Source: Parasphingorhabdus cellanae
GTDB lineage: Bacteria > Pseudomonadota > Alphaproteobacteria > Sphingomonadales > Sphingomonadaceae
Assembly (NCBI RefSeq): GCF_017498565.1
Contig: NZ_CP071794.1
Location: 868,001-932,000, forward strand
Direction of reading: 5' to 3'
DNA length: 64,000 bases
How positions within the stretch are numbered: position 1 is the stretch's first letter; every line of letters begins with the position of its first letter. Shown here in pieces: positions 35,530-44,334 of this stretch. The notes beneath the pieces are model-generated. The model was given only the letters and a program-made list of their open reading frames with translations. It was not told the DNA's origin and made no database searches. A program made the translations under genes and the position numbers.

Positions 35530-36856
35530 TCAGTTGAACCTGAGATTTCGGCAAGCACAATCGTACCATTAGGCCGCCTAAATCTTCACTTTCTTCCAGA
35601 AGCACATTGCCCTGATAAATCTCAGCTACATCGCGAACAATGGCCAATCCCAAACCCGTTCCCGGTTTACCTGTATCTAAACGGGCACCACGATCAAATA
35701 TGCGCTGACGTTCTTCTGCCGGGATACCCATGCCATCATCTTCGATTAGCAATTCGACAAATTCATCGCCGGTTTCAACGGTTACAAAGACACTACCACC
35801 GCCATATTTTGCGGCATTTTCGACAAGATTACCGATCATCTCATCCAAATCCTGGCGCTCGACAGACACCTCTGCTTCCTGGTCGCCATCAATGTCGATC
35901 CGAACATGTTTGTAGAGCCGTCCGACGGCGCGTTCCACTGCTTGCAAGCTTGGCCAGACACGAGACCGGCTATGCGCGTGACCGCGCCGGCCAACGGCAC
36001 GGGCACGAGCCAGATGGTGATCTACCTGACGGCGCATCACACCTGATTCTCGAATGACTGTATCGGCAAGATCATCCGCCTTTGCTGTGGCGCTATTCAT
36101 GATGACCGTAAGCGGTGTTTTTAACGCGTGAGCAAGATTACCCGCGTGACGGCGGGCTTCTTCCGCCTGTTTTTCGTTATGATCGAGCAGTTCATTAAGC
36201 TCATCGACCATCGGCGTTACTTCATTAGGCATGGGCTCACTTACCCGTTTTTGCTGCCCGTTCCGCATTTCGCCGATCGCCTTGCGGATCTTGCGCAACG
36301 GCCAAAGTCCATAAAGTGTCTGTAGCGCCGCCATCCCTATAAGGCCGAGTGCAAGCAGCAGAAAGCTATTGACCAATATTGACCGTATTTCGCTAACCTG
36401 CGCATCCAAACCTTCCCTGCTTTGCGCTACTTGGAATGTCCATTTCACCTCAGAATCGGGAAGAATGACGCTTCTCTCAGCCATCCGCAGTCCTTCTCCG
36501 GAAAACTGATCGCTATCGTATAGATGAGTTTCCAGATCGTCGTGCGGGGTCGCCTGCTCCAACGTACGATCCCACAATGATCGCGACGTGAAATCGTCAT
36601 GTCCTACACCGCTAATTTGCCAATACAGACCACTATTAGGTTCTAAAAACCTTTGATCACCAAGCGGTCTGTTGAAGAACACCTCGCCTGTCGTATCAAT
36701 CTCCGCAGACGCAATCATAGCGGTCAGCGCATATTCGAGTTGATTGTCGAAATTGCGAGTCACCGCATTGACCAGCACCCGGTCTAGAGCAACGCCGCCG
36801 CCGAGCAGCAGGACAATGATCCAGGCCGCGGCAATACCAATCATCCGGCGGCTCAA
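35522..36856 (-). CDS. Sensor histidine kinase (PhoQ-like)
   Basis: Transmembrane two-component kinase, 444 residues from the TTG at 36856. Two membrane helices (residues 5-24 and 160-182) flank a periplasmic sensor region. Next come a HAMP-like linker, the HisKA dimerisation helix with H243 (NLAHALKTPL), and the HATPase with NLVENAAKYGG, DDGMGIP and GTGLGLAI. The partner response regulator lies upstream. The start is odd: no ATG is in frame upstream, yet the frame stays open and plausible up to the regulator stop. An ATG at 36939 in a neighbouring frame would join if one A were added to the AAAA run at 36925-36928. The N-terminus is therefore uncertain. Confidence 0.88.
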   Translation of the reverse strand: MSRRMIGIAAAWIIVLLLGGGVALDRVLVNAVTRNFDNQLEYALTAMIASAEIDTTGEVFFNRPLGDQRFLEPNSGLYWQISGVGHDDFTSRSLWDRTLEQATPHDDLETHLYDSDQFSGEGLRMAERSVILPDSEVKWTFQVAQSREGLDAQVSEIRSILVNSFLLLALGLIGMAALQTLYGLWPLRKIRKAIGEMRNGQQKRVSEPMPNEVTPMVDELNELLDHNEKQAEEARRHAGNLAHALKTPLTVIMNSATAKADDLADTVIRESGVMRRQVDHHLARARAVGRRGHAHSRSRVWPSLQAVERAVGRLYKHVRIDIDGDQEAEVSVERQDLDEMIGNLVENAAKYGGGSVFVTVETGDEFVELLIEDDGMGIPAEERQRIFDRGARLDTGKPGTGLGLAIVRDVAEIYQGNVLLEESEDLGGLMVRLCLPKSQVQLTS

Positions 36857-36939
36857 TGACCCGGTAGTTTGTGTGCCTAACGGGGGTGTTGGCTGAACAG
36901 TAGCTTCGTCAAAAGGAAGGTCTATTTTGCTCGTTTCAT

Positions 36940-37605
36940 TCAGTTGTCAGGATCCTCTAGACTATAGCCCAGCCCCCTGATGGTCGAAATAACATCTGCA
37001 CCCAGTTTCTTTCGGATACGCGTGACAAACACTTCGATCGTGTTGGAATCCCGATCAAAATCCTGATCGTAAATATGCTCGATCAGTTCGGTACGGGATA
37101 CTACCTTTCCTTTATGGTGCATCAGATAGGAAAGCAGCTTATATTCCTGCGCCGTGAGTTTTACCGGGCTGCCATCCAATGTGACTTTGCCAGAGCGTGT
37201 GTCGAGCCGAACTTCGCCGGCAGTCAGTTCAGACGATGCGTTGCCAGATGCACGGCGAATAAGCGCACGTAAACGAGCAATAAGCTCCTCCGTCTGAAAT
37301 GGCTTGGCCAAATAATCGTCAGCGCCAGCATCCAATCCGGCAACCTTGTCCGACCAGCTATCACGAGCTGTCAAAACCAGTACCGGGAAATTCCTATCTT
37401 CCTTGCGCCAGCGATCCAAAACAGTCAGACCGTCAATCTCAGGAAGGCCGAGATCCAGGATAACCGCGTCATATTCTTCGGTTGAACCCATGAAATGGCC
37501 ATCTTCGCCATCTGTGGACAGATCAATCGCATAGCCATTGCTTTCCAGCGTCGATTTTAGCTGCTGTCCCAAAGTGGGTTCATCTTCGACTATAAGCACG
37601 CGCAT
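36940..37605 (-). CDS. OmpR-family response regulator
   Basis: Partner of the sensor kinase. 221 residues: receiver domain with phospho-acceptor D51 (VILDLGLPEIDG), acid pair at the start (VEDE), T and K switch residues (VLTA, LAKPF). The winged-helix DNA-binding domain runs from about residue 125 (VRLDTRSGKVTLDGSPVKLTAQEYKLL...). Between a PepSY gene and the kinase; the three form an operon on the minus strand. Target genes are unknown; a PepSY partner suggests envelope or cation stress sensing. Confidence 0.94.
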   Translation of the reverse strand: MRVLIVEDEPTLGQQLKSTLESNGYAIDLSTDGEDGHFMGSTEEYDAVILDLGLPEIDGLTVLDRWRKEDRNFPVLVLTARDSWSDKVAGLDAGADDYLAKPFQTEELIARLRALIRRASGNASSELTAGEVRLDTRSGKVTLDGSPVKLTAQEYKLLSYLMHHKGKVVSRTELIEHIYDQDFDRDSNTIEVFVTRIRKKLGADVISTIRGLGYSLEDPDN

Positions 37606-37719
37606 AAAGTTACTCCAGAAAACCGTTTTTCATGATGGTGTAGCTATATCACCATCATTAAATCTCACAACGATAAAGACAAAACGGCTCAACGCCGCCG
37701 AAAGGAAAGGTAAAGCGGC

Positions 37720-38031
37720 TTAGCGGCGCTCACGGAGTATTGCTCCGGTTCGGCCATCGACGTCAATGAAGATAACTCGGCCGTCTTCGATAAATTTTAA
37801 ACGATAAACTTGTGCCGACGGATCATATTCCGGCCCAAGATACTGGCTACCTGCCATTCTTGGCAGCACTCTATTTTCAATCGAACGCAGGGATTTCCCC
37901 TTGCCCGCCATCATCTGGGCACGGGCAGCTTTTTGCTCATCATCCCGCTGAACCGCGTTCACCGGAACCGTTGCAACGGCCAAGGCGGTAAAAGCCACTA
38001 GCCCGGAAAGGATAGATTTTTTTAACATCAT
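37720..38031 (-). CDS. PepSY domain exported protein
   Basis: Small secreted protein, 103 residues. Signal peptide (ILSGLVAFTALAVATVPVNA), then a basic region, then a PepSY-like fold (KSLRSIENRVLPRMAGSQYLG and VYRLKFIEDGRVIFIDVDGRTGAILRERR). PepSY proteins upstream of OmpR/histidine-kinase pairs are common in sphingomonads and may modulate the sensor. First gene of the three-gene operon. Confidence 0.85.
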   Translation of the reverse strand: MMLKKSILSGLVAFTALAVATVPVNAVQRDDEQKAARAQMMAGKGKSLRSIENRVLPRMAGSQYLGPEYDPSAQVYRLKFIEDGRVIFIDVDGRTGAILRERR

Positions 38032-38047
38032 CAGGCTTTTACCTACC

Positions 38048-38080
38048 GTGCTTTTAACAGCACGTGAACGACGAGTTCAC
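38048..38080. promoter_or_regulatory. Tandem hairpins upstream of the PepSY operon
   Basis: Two short perfect dyads next to each other: GTGCT-TTTAAC-AGCAC (38048-38063) and GTGAAC-GACGA-GTTCAC (38064-38080). They occupy the 65-bp gap between the SIMPL gene stop and the PepSY start, both on the minus strand. They could be an operator for the response regulator or an RNA structure. No U-run follows, so a terminator is unlikely. Confidence 0.35.
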
Positions 38081-38096
38081 CTTGCCGCTTTAAACC

Positions 38097-38816
38097 TTAA
38101 CGTGTCATTTCATAGGTAATATTGAGATTTACCGAAGTACCAACTTGCCCCGGTGCTACAGGAACAGACTCTTCTTGTGCTACCATCATGCGGTTCGCAG
38201 GCATCGGACCTGGCGCGCTGTTACTAATCCCTTCCGCAATCGAAAGCACACGCACACCGCTATATCCCGACGCTTTGGCATAGTTCTCTGCCTGCTGCTT
38301 GCCATTTGCAAGCGCACGCTCACGCGCCAACTGTTTGACTGTATTGTCATCATCAATCGAGAAATATGGCCCGTTTAAATTTGTTGCGCCACCACTGCTG
38401 ACCAGCGCGTCCAATATCGTTCCAAGATTACTAATGTCTCGGACGGTCGCCTGAACTTGATTGGAAACACGGTAGCCGACAAAACGGTTTGTTTTGCTCG
38501 CGCGATCATATTCATAATCAGCATTCAGATTAATGCCGGTGGTTTGAATATCTTTCTCTGCGATGCCCAGTGATTTCAGTTTATCGATCATCATCGTGGC
38601 CTTGCGCGAATTGTCGCGTAACGCCTGTGTTGCGGTTGCAGCCTTGGTTTCTACACCTGTATTGAAAGTTGCGGTGTCGGGGCGGCTATCAACTTGTTCG
38701 GAAATACTGAGTTCAATCACCGGATTTTGTGCGGTTATCTGAACATTAGCAGCCTGGGCTGTAGTACTGCTTCCCAATATTGCTGCAGCGAGAGCCATGA
38801 TTCCAAGATATTTCAT
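38097..38816 (-). CDS. SIMPL domain (DUF541) periplasmic protein
   Basis: Exported 239-residue protein. Signal peptide (IMALAAAILGSSTTAQAANV), then the SIMPL domain: VDSRPDTATFNTGVETKAATATQALRDNSRKATMMIDKLKSLGIAEKDIQTTGINLNADYEYD and AREGALANGKQQ-like helices (ARERALANGKQQAENYAKASGYSGVRVLSI). SIMPL proteins include oxidative-stress and outer-membrane proteins of unclear mechanism. A perfect palindrome lies 17 bp upstream of the ATG. Confidence 0.9.
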   Translation of the reverse strand: MKYLGIMALAAAILGSSTTAQAANVQITAQNPVIELSISEQVDSRPDTATFNTGVETKAATATQALRDNSRKATMMIDKLKSLGIAEKDIQTTGINLNADYEYDRASKTNRFVGYRVSNQVQATVRDISNLGTILDALVSSGGATNLNGPYFSIDDDNTVKQLARERALANGKQQAENYAKASGYSGVRVLSIAEGISNSAPGPMPANRMMVAQEESVPVAPGQVGTSVNLNITYEMTR

Positions 38817-38833
38817 TTTATTCCTTCCAAAAA

Positions 38834-38849
38834 TTCTTAAAGTTAAGAA
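38834..38849. promoter_or_regulatory. Perfect palindrome upstream of the SIMPL gene
   Basis: TTCTTAA-AG-TTAAGAA, seven-base arms and two-base centre, 17 bp upstream of the SIMPL start. Position fits an operator near a promoter. AT-rich and short, so chance is possible. Confidence 0.35.
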
Positions 38850-38962
38850 CCCTGCTTCGGCTAAATATTGCTACCCCCTTATCGCTAATTGGTTCCGCAT
38901 AGCATGCTTTTTTTAAAAGGTAACTTGAGCAAATGGTCACATGTCCCTAACGCGCAAGGACA

Positions 38963-40768
38963 ATGTCACAACCGCCGATTTTTTCATACGAACAGCTCGC
39001 CCTCCATCAAGGGGAAGGCTGGCTGTTCAAAGACCTGGACCTGCATGTCGGGCCGCGCGACCGACTGGCGCTGATCGGCCGTAACGGCGCAGGCAAGACG
39101 ACCTTGCTGCGCTTGATCGCTGATCAGATCGAAGCCGACAAGGGCAAGCGGATGATCCAACCCGGCACGAATATCGTGATGCTGGAGCAGGAACCGGACT
39201 TTACGCCTTTCGAAACATTGCTGGACTTCGCCCTTTCCGGAAGCACCGGACCTGCTGAGCATGAAGTGCAATCTATCGCAGACCAGCTTTCCACTGACCT
39301 ATCGATCCGCGCCGACAAGGCCAGCGGTGGTGAAAAACGCCGTGCGGCCATCTGCCGTGCCTTGGCTCTGGAACCGGATCTGTTGCTGCTCGACGAGCCG
39401 ACCAACCATCTTGACCTCGGCGCGATCGATTGGCTGGAGGATTGGTTGCGGCGTTATAAAGGCGCGTTCATCACCATATCCCACGACCGGACGTTTTTGA
39501 CGCGATTGACTAAGCAAACCATCTGGCTGGATCGCGGCGCACTGCGGCGCCAGGAAATTGGTTTTGGCGGCTATGACGCATGGATGGAAAAAATTCATGC
39601 TGATGAAGCGCAACTCGCCCATAAGATCGACGCAAAACTAAAACTGGAAGCGCGCTGGCTTGAACGCGGTGTCACTGCAAGGCGCAAACGCAATCAGGGA
39701 CGACTGGAAAAACTCTATCAAATGCGTGCGCAGCGTGCGGCAATGGTTGGACCGGCCGGGACAGCGAATCTAAAAGCCCAGAGCGACGATGTCCGAACAA
39801 AATCTGTCATCATGGCCGAACATATTTCCAAAACATTTGGAGAAGGTGACGCAAAGCGGACTATCATCAGGGACTTCTCTTTACGCATCCAGCGCGGTGA
39901 CCGGATCGGTCTTGTTGGTGCTAACGGAGCCGGCAAGACAACTTTGCTCAAGATGCTCACTGGCGAACTGGAGCCCGATACCGGCTCGGTCAATCTGGCA
40001 AAAACCCTCAACGGCGTTTTTATTGATCAGCAACGCAGCCTTTTGGAAGACAATAAAACTGTCCGCGACGTGCTCGCCGATGGCAGTGACTGGGTTGATG
40101 TGCGTGGCGACAAGAAACATGTGCAAGGCTATCTCAAAGACTTTCTGTTCGCGCCAAATCTGATTGACGCGAAGGTCGGCACTTTATCCGGTGGCGAGCA
40201 ATCGCGACTGCTTCTTGCCCGCGAATTTGCACGTATGTCCAATTTGCTTGTACTTGATGAACCGACCAACGATCTCGATCTTGAAACGCTTGACCTGTTG
40301 CAGGAGGTTATCGCGGACTATGAAGGGACGGTGCTGCTCGTCAGCCATGATCGAGACTTTCTCGATCGCACCGTGACAGTCACCTTGGGTCTTGATGGAA
40401 GCGGTAAGGTTGACATAATCGCCGGCGGCTATGCCGAATGGGAAGCAAAGCGCAAAGAAGATGGCGATGCTGGAAAGGCCAAAAGCAAAACAGCCGCGCC
40501 AAAACCTGTTGCCAAATCGAACAGTCCGCCAAAGAAGCTCAGTTACAAGGATCAGCGCGACTATGACATGTTGCTGGGTCGGATTGAGGCTATTGATGTT
40601 CGCATGAGCGAGATCGCAACTGCTCTGTCCGACGCCGATCTATACACCAAGGATTTTACGCAGTTTGAAAAACTAACCGAAGAAAATGCCGCGTTGATCG
40701 ATGAGAAAGACACAGCTGAAATGCGCTGGCTGGAATTGGCAGAACAAGTGGAGCAGCTTCAAAGTTAA
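38963..40768 (+). CDS. ABC-F family ATPase (Uup-like)
   Basis: Soluble twin-ATPase protein acting on ribosomes or DNA structures; no membrane domain. 601 residues with two nucleotide-binding domains: first Walker A GRNGAGKTTLLRL, signature ASGGEKRRAAICRAL, Walker B LLLLDEPTNHLD; second GANGAGKTTLLKML, LSGGEQSRLLLAREFA, LLVLDEPTNDLD. A linker with basic charged helices lies between the domains. The C-terminal charged coiled coil is about 70 residues and supports assignment to the Uup/ABC-F group rather than a transporter. Starts with ATG at 38963. Confidence 0.95.
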   Translation: MSQPPIFSYEQLALHQGEGWLFKDLDLHVGPRDRLALIGRNGAGKTTLLRLIADQIEADKGKRMIQPGTNIVMLEQEPDFTPFETLLDFALSGSTGPAEHEVQSIADQLSTDLSIRADKASGGEKRRAAICRALALEPDLLLLDEPTNHLDLGAIDWLEDWLRRYKGAFITISHDRTFLTRLTKQTIWLDRGALRRQEIGFGGYDAWMEKIHADEAQLAHKIDAKLKLEARWLERGVTARRKRNQGRLEKLYQMRAQRAAMVGPAGTANLKAQSDDVRTKSVIMAEHISKTFGEGDAKRTIIRDFSLRIQRGDRIGLVGANGAGKTTLLKMLTGELEPDTGSVNLAKTLNGVFIDQQRSLLEDNKTVRDVLADGSDWVDVRGDKKHVQGYLKDFLFAPNLIDAKVGTLSGGEQSRLLLAREFARMSNLLVLDEPTNDLDLETLDLLQEVIADYEGTVLLVSHDRDFLDRTVTVTLGLDGSGKVDIIAGGYAEWEAKRKEDGDAGKAKSKTAAPKPVAKSNSPPKKLSYKDQRDYDMLLGRIEAIDVRMSEIATALSDADLYTKDFTQFEKLTEENAALIDEKDTAEMRWLELAEQVEQLQS

Positions 40769-40814
40769 CCCGATTTGAAAGCTACACGCTTTGGATATAA
40801 AATGAATCTGGTAG

Positions 40815-40949
40815 CTACTTGATCCATAACCGCAAAATATAAGCCACCACACCCAGAGCAGAAATGCTCATCGCCCATATCCCAGCCATCCACGCCAGCC
40901 GTTTCCACAATGGGGCCTCATCGGCGGTTTGATGATCAACAGGTGCCAT
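40815..40949 (-). CDS. DUF2474 small membrane subunit of the bd-type oxidase
   Basis: A 44-residue protein starting at the ATG at 40949, overlapping the cydB stop by one base (TAATG). It has a short hydrophilic start, then LWKRLAWMAGIWAMSISALGVVAYILRL, one membrane helix with the W-K-R-L pattern of DUF2474. Such proteins follow CIO-type cydAB genes and are thought to be equivalents of CydX/CydS stabilising subunits. Too short for the usual ORF cut-off, but translational coupling makes it convincing. Confidence 0.88.
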   Translation of the reverse strand: MAPVDHQTADEAPLWKRLAWMAGIWAMSISALGVVAYILRLWIK

Positions 40950-41944
40950 TAGTGATAACCTTCCGTTCCGACCTTACCGCGAAACACCCAATAGGCCCAG
41001 CCAGTATAGACGAGGATTAGCGGTACGGTAATCGCTACCCCGACCAGCATGAATATCTGACTACTCTCGGGAACCGCAGCATCCCAGATCGTGATCTGAT
41101 CAGGGACGATATAGGGGAACATTGAAATACCAAGCCCAGCCATGCCCAGGAAGAACAACCCTAGTGAAATCAAAAAGGGCGCTGCTTCTTGCTTCTTATG
41201 TAGTCCCCGGAACAAAAAATAGGTGAGGATCAAGACCAGTAACGGGACTTGAGCGGCGAATAATATGTTCGGCATTTCAAACCAGCGCGTCCAATATTGG
41301 CTATCGAGAAACGGTGTATAAAGACTAACGGCGGCCATCAATGCGAGAGTCACAACCGCTGCGGGCTTAGCCAGCCGATAGGCCATATCCTGCGCACCAT
41401 GCTCGGTCTTCCAGATCAACCAAGTCGCTCCGAGCAACGCATAGCCAGCCACCGTCCCCATGCCGGTTAGCAACGTGTAAGGCGTGAACCAATCGAACCA
41501 GCTCCCGGCATAAGCACGATCCGCAACTTCGACGCCTTGTAGCAAAGCGCCCAAGATCATGCCTTGCGAGAAAGCCGCCGCAAAAGACCCGGCGGTAAAA
41601 GCAAAGTCCCAAAAGGCGCGGTGGTCCGGATCACGCCAGCGAAATTCAAAGGCGACACCGCGAAACACAAGACCCAAAAGCATAATGATAATCAGCGGGT
41701 AGGTTGCCGGTAGTATAATCGCATAAGCCAAGGGAAATGCAGCCAGTAATCCGCCGCCGCCTAGTACCAGCCATGTTTCATTGCCGTCCCAAACCGGCGC
41801 GATGCTGTTCATCGCTTGGTCGCGGGCATCACCAACTTCAAAAGCCGGGAAAATTATACCAATGCCAAGGTCAAATCCGTCCATTACGACATAGGCAAAA
41901 ACGGCGAATGCAATGATGAAGGCCCAAATAACGGTTAAATCCAT
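40949..41944 (-). CDS. cydB: Cytochrome bd-type quinol oxidase subunit II
   Basis: Membrane subunit of the bd-type (cyanide-insensitive) quinol oxidase, 331 residues with about eight membrane helices (for example IWAFIIAFAVFAYVVMDGFDLGIGII at the start). The WDGNETWLVLGGGGLLAAFPLAYA segment is the CydB signature. It follows cydA by five bases and overlaps the DUF2474 gene by one. With subunit I it reduces oxygen to water using quinol, without proton pumping. Confidence 0.95.
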   Translation of the reverse strand: MDLTVIWAFIIAFAVFAYVVMDGFDLGIGIIFPAFEVGDARDQAMNSIAPVWDGNETWLVLGGGGLLAAFPLAYAIILPATYPLIIIMLLGLVFRGVAFEFRWRDPDHRAFWDFAFTAGSFAAAFSQGMILGALLQGVEVADRAYAGSWFDWFTPYTLLTGMGTVAGYALLGATWLIWKTEHGAQDMAYRLAKPAAVVTLALMAAVSLYTPFLDSQYWTRWFEMPNILFAAQVPLLVLILTYFLFRGLHKKQEAAPFLISLGLFFLGMAGLGISMFPYIVPDQITIWDAAVPESSQIFMLVGVAITVPLILVYTGWAYWVFRGKVGTEGYH

Positions 41945-41949
41945 AGCAT

Positions 41950-43383
41950 CTACTCCGCTGGCCTTGGCTCAAAAGCAGGTGAGTCTTTTTGTGCAGGCCC
42001 TGGCGCAATACCGGCAGTGCGCACCGGACCGGTCTCAGTCGATTTGACGCCCTTTTCACCAATTTTAGGAGCCTTGCTCATCAGGCGCATGATATACCAA
42101 GTCCCTGCACCAAAAACGAAGAAATACACGATGATGAAAGCGACCAAGGACGCCGCCACCGCAGGCGCGGCCAATGGTGAGACGCTGTCAGCGGTGCGGA
42201 GCAAGCCGTAGACCGTATAAGGTTGACGCCCCACTTCCGTGGTAATCCACCCGGCAATGACAGCGACGAACCCCGATGGCGCCATCACTAGAGCGGCCTT
42301 GTGCAAGAGCGGCCAATCATAAAGCGTCTTACGATAGCGCGCAAACAAACTCCAAAGGCCTATACCCAGCATGGCAAAACCGATCCCAACCATTATCCGG
42401 AACGACCAAAACACCATGCCAACCGGCGGCTCGTCCGCGTCCGGGATCGTATCCAGACCATCGAGCGGCGCATTCAGATCATGCTTGAGAATCAGCGATG
42501 ATAGCTTGGGAATCTCGATCTTGTAATCGACGCGCTTTTCTTCGCTGTTAGGAATACCAAACAGGATCAGCGGCGCGCCATCAGGATAGCTGTCATAATG
42601 GCCTTCCATAGCCATGACCTTGGCTGGCTGATGCTCCAGCGTATTGAGCCCGTGCAAGTCACCAGCAAAAATCTGCACCGGAGCCACAAGAGCGGCCATC
42701 CACATCGCCATCGAAAACATTTTTCGAGCATGAAGGTTGGTCTTGTCTTTCAGTAAGTGCCAAGCTCCGACTCCGCCAACCACAAAAGCGGTCGTCAGGT
42801 ACGTGGCCATAAGCGTATGAAACAGACGGTAAGGAAAGCTGGGATTAAATACGATGTCCCACCAGCTATCGCCTGGAACAAATTGACCGTTGGCCGCAAT
42901 CTCATGTCCCGTTGGTGTCTGCATCCAGCTGTTCACGCTCAGTATCCAGAATGCCGAAATGAACGTGCCAATCGCGACCATCAATGTTGCGGTAAAGTGA
43001 AGCTTTTTTCCGACTTTGTTCATGCCAAATAACATTACACCCAGAAAACCGGCTTCGAGGAAAAAGGCCGTCAGCACTTCATAGGCCATTAGGGGCCCGA
43101 TAACCGGCCCCGCTTTATCAGAAAAGACCGCCCAATTGGTTCCGAATTGATAAGACATAACAATGCCGGACACGACACCCATGGCGAAAGTCACGGCAAA
43201 TATCTTTATCCAATATTTGAACAGGTCCATATATATCTGCTTGCCAGTTTTCAGCCAAAGCCCTTCCAGCACCGCCAGATAGCTTGCCAAGCCTATTGAG
43301 AAGGCGGGAAATATAAAATGAAAGCTGATCGTAAACGCAAATTGTATGCGCGCTAGCATTACGGCGTCAAACTGCTCAAACAT
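41950..43383 (-). CDS. cydA: Cytochrome bd-type quinol oxidase subunit I (CIO type)
   Basis: Haem- and quinol-binding subunit, 477 residues. The axial His is in the SFHFIFPAFSIG motif, another His in RLFHTLMATYLT, and the GRQP motif reads GWITTEVGRQPYTVYG. The Q-loop between helices VI and VII is short, which marks the cyanide-insensitive (CioA-like) class. The C-terminus has a charged tail of about 35 residues. First gene of cydA-cydB-DUF2474, divergent from the DsrE gene; the spacer holds a long perfect dyad. Confidence 0.95.
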   Translation of the reverse strand: MFEQFDAVMLARIQFAFTISFHFIFPAFSIGLASYLAVLEGLWLKTGKQIYMDLFKYWIKIFAVTFAMGVVSGIVMSYQFGTNWAVFSDKAGPVIGPLMAYEVLTAFFLEAGFLGVMLFGMNKVGKKLHFTATLMVAIGTFISAFWILSVNSWMQTPTGHEIAANGQFVPGDSWWDIVFNPSFPYRLFHTLMATYLTTAFVVGGVGAWHLLKDKTNLHARKMFSMAMWMAALVAPVQIFAGDLHGLNTLEHQPAKVMAMEGHYDSYPDGAPLILFGIPNSEEKRVDYKIEIPKLSSLILKHDLNAPLDGLDTIPDADEPPVGMVFWSFRIMVGIGFAMLGIGLWSLFARYRKTLYDWPLLHKAALVMAPSGFVAVIAGWITTEVGRQPYTVYGLLRTADSVSPLAAPAVAASLVAFIIVYFFVFGAGTWYIMRLMSKAPKIGEKGVKSTETGPVRTAGIAPGPAQKDSPAFEPRPAE

Positions 43384-43486
43384 CGTCGATTGTCCCCTTT
43401 TGGGTGGATCGATTTTTAAATTTGTCCGGACTTAAATAGAAGCTTGACCGTGATATCACAATGTTATGGCACTTGATAACAAGCAT

Positions 43487-43515
43487 GTTACAGTTGCGTA
43501 TCATGCAACTGTAAC
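43487..43515. promoter_or_regulatory. Long perfect inverted repeat between cydA and the DsrE gene
   Basis: GTTACAGTTGC, seven-base centre GTATCAT, GCAACTGTAAC: 11 of 11 arm positions match. It lies 13 bases before the DsrE start and about 104 bases from the cydA start. It could be an operator for a regulator controlling both genes, or an RNA hairpin over the DsrE leader. A shorter perfect palindrome GTGATATCAC sits at 43450-43459 between it and cydA. Confidence 0.6.
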
Positions 43516-43528
43516 GGATGGACGTATC

Positions 43529-44074
43529 ATGAAAATTTTGAAAGCTGCTTTGTTCTTCGGCGTGCTGACGCTCAACTATCCGGCCATGGCTCAACTCGAG
43601 GGGTTTAAGACTGGCCCTGTATTTAACGACTTCGGTCCTACCGCACCGGTGCAAGCCGATACAGCTATCGCCGCGACAACACAGTTTAAAATAGCCTTTG
43701 ATATTGCCAAGAAAGCCGATGCCGGAAAGCTCAACCGCACCATTGAAAGTGCAGCGCGGTTTATCAATATGCATGTTGCTGCTGGTGTCCCAGCCGACAA
43801 TATCAGACTTGCGATTGTCGTTCATGGCGCTGCGTCAGTGGATCTCACCAAGCAGGCTTTATATAGCGCGCGCAACAACGACACGACGAATGGCAGTGCG
43901 AATGCAATTGCTGTTCTTCAAAAACATGGTGTCGAATTTCGCTTATGTGGTCAAAGTGCGGCGGCACATCAAATCAGCAATGCTGATTTATTACCCGGCG
44001 TAAAAATGGATTTATCGGCAATGACGGCGCATGCCCTTTTGCAACAAAAAGGATATACGTTAAATCCATTCTAA
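43529..44074 (+). CDS. DsrE family exported protein
   Basis: 181 residues from the ATG at 43529. Signal peptide (LKAALFFGVLTLNYPAMA), then a DsrE/DsrF-like fold: KIAFDIAKKADAGKLNRTIESAARFINMH, IRLAIVVHGAASVDLT, and GVEFRLCGQSAAAHQIS with one conserved Cys. DsrE proteins act in sulfur transfer; this periplasmic type is of unknown role. It is divergent from a bd oxidase, with a shared regulatory dyad, so an oxygen, nitric oxide or sulfur-related response is a fair guess. Confidence 0.85.
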   Translation: MKILKAALFFGVLTLNYPAMAQLEGFKTGPVFNDFGPTAPVQADTAIAATTQFKIAFDIAKKADAGKLNRTIESAARFINMHVAAGVPADNIRLAIVVHGAASVDLTKQALYSARNNDTTNGSANAIAVLQKHGVEFRLCGQSAAAHQISNADLLPGVKMDLSAMTAHALLQQKGYTLNPF

Positions 44075-44334
44075 GATTACAACACTCTTCTTCTTTAACT
44101 GGCGTTTTGAGAATGCCACAGCCCTCACCACCATGCTCAAACCTGTATAGTTTTGGAGTCGTGGCTTTTTCCATTTTTTGATGTTCTGGGGCAGAATGCA
44201 CCACATTTCCGATGAATTTCGGCCATTTTTCACTTGACCGCACTGGCTCTTCCGCTGGCCGCTTACTTCTGGAATGTATCCCGATAAGCACCATTTTTTA
44301 AATAGGCAGGGGGTTAACAATGGAGTTGAGTATA

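Noticed and set aside
43450..43459. GTGATATCAC palindrome as an FNR or CRP site
   Set aside because: The spacing does not fit TTGAT-N4-ATCAA or TGTGA-N6-TCACA.
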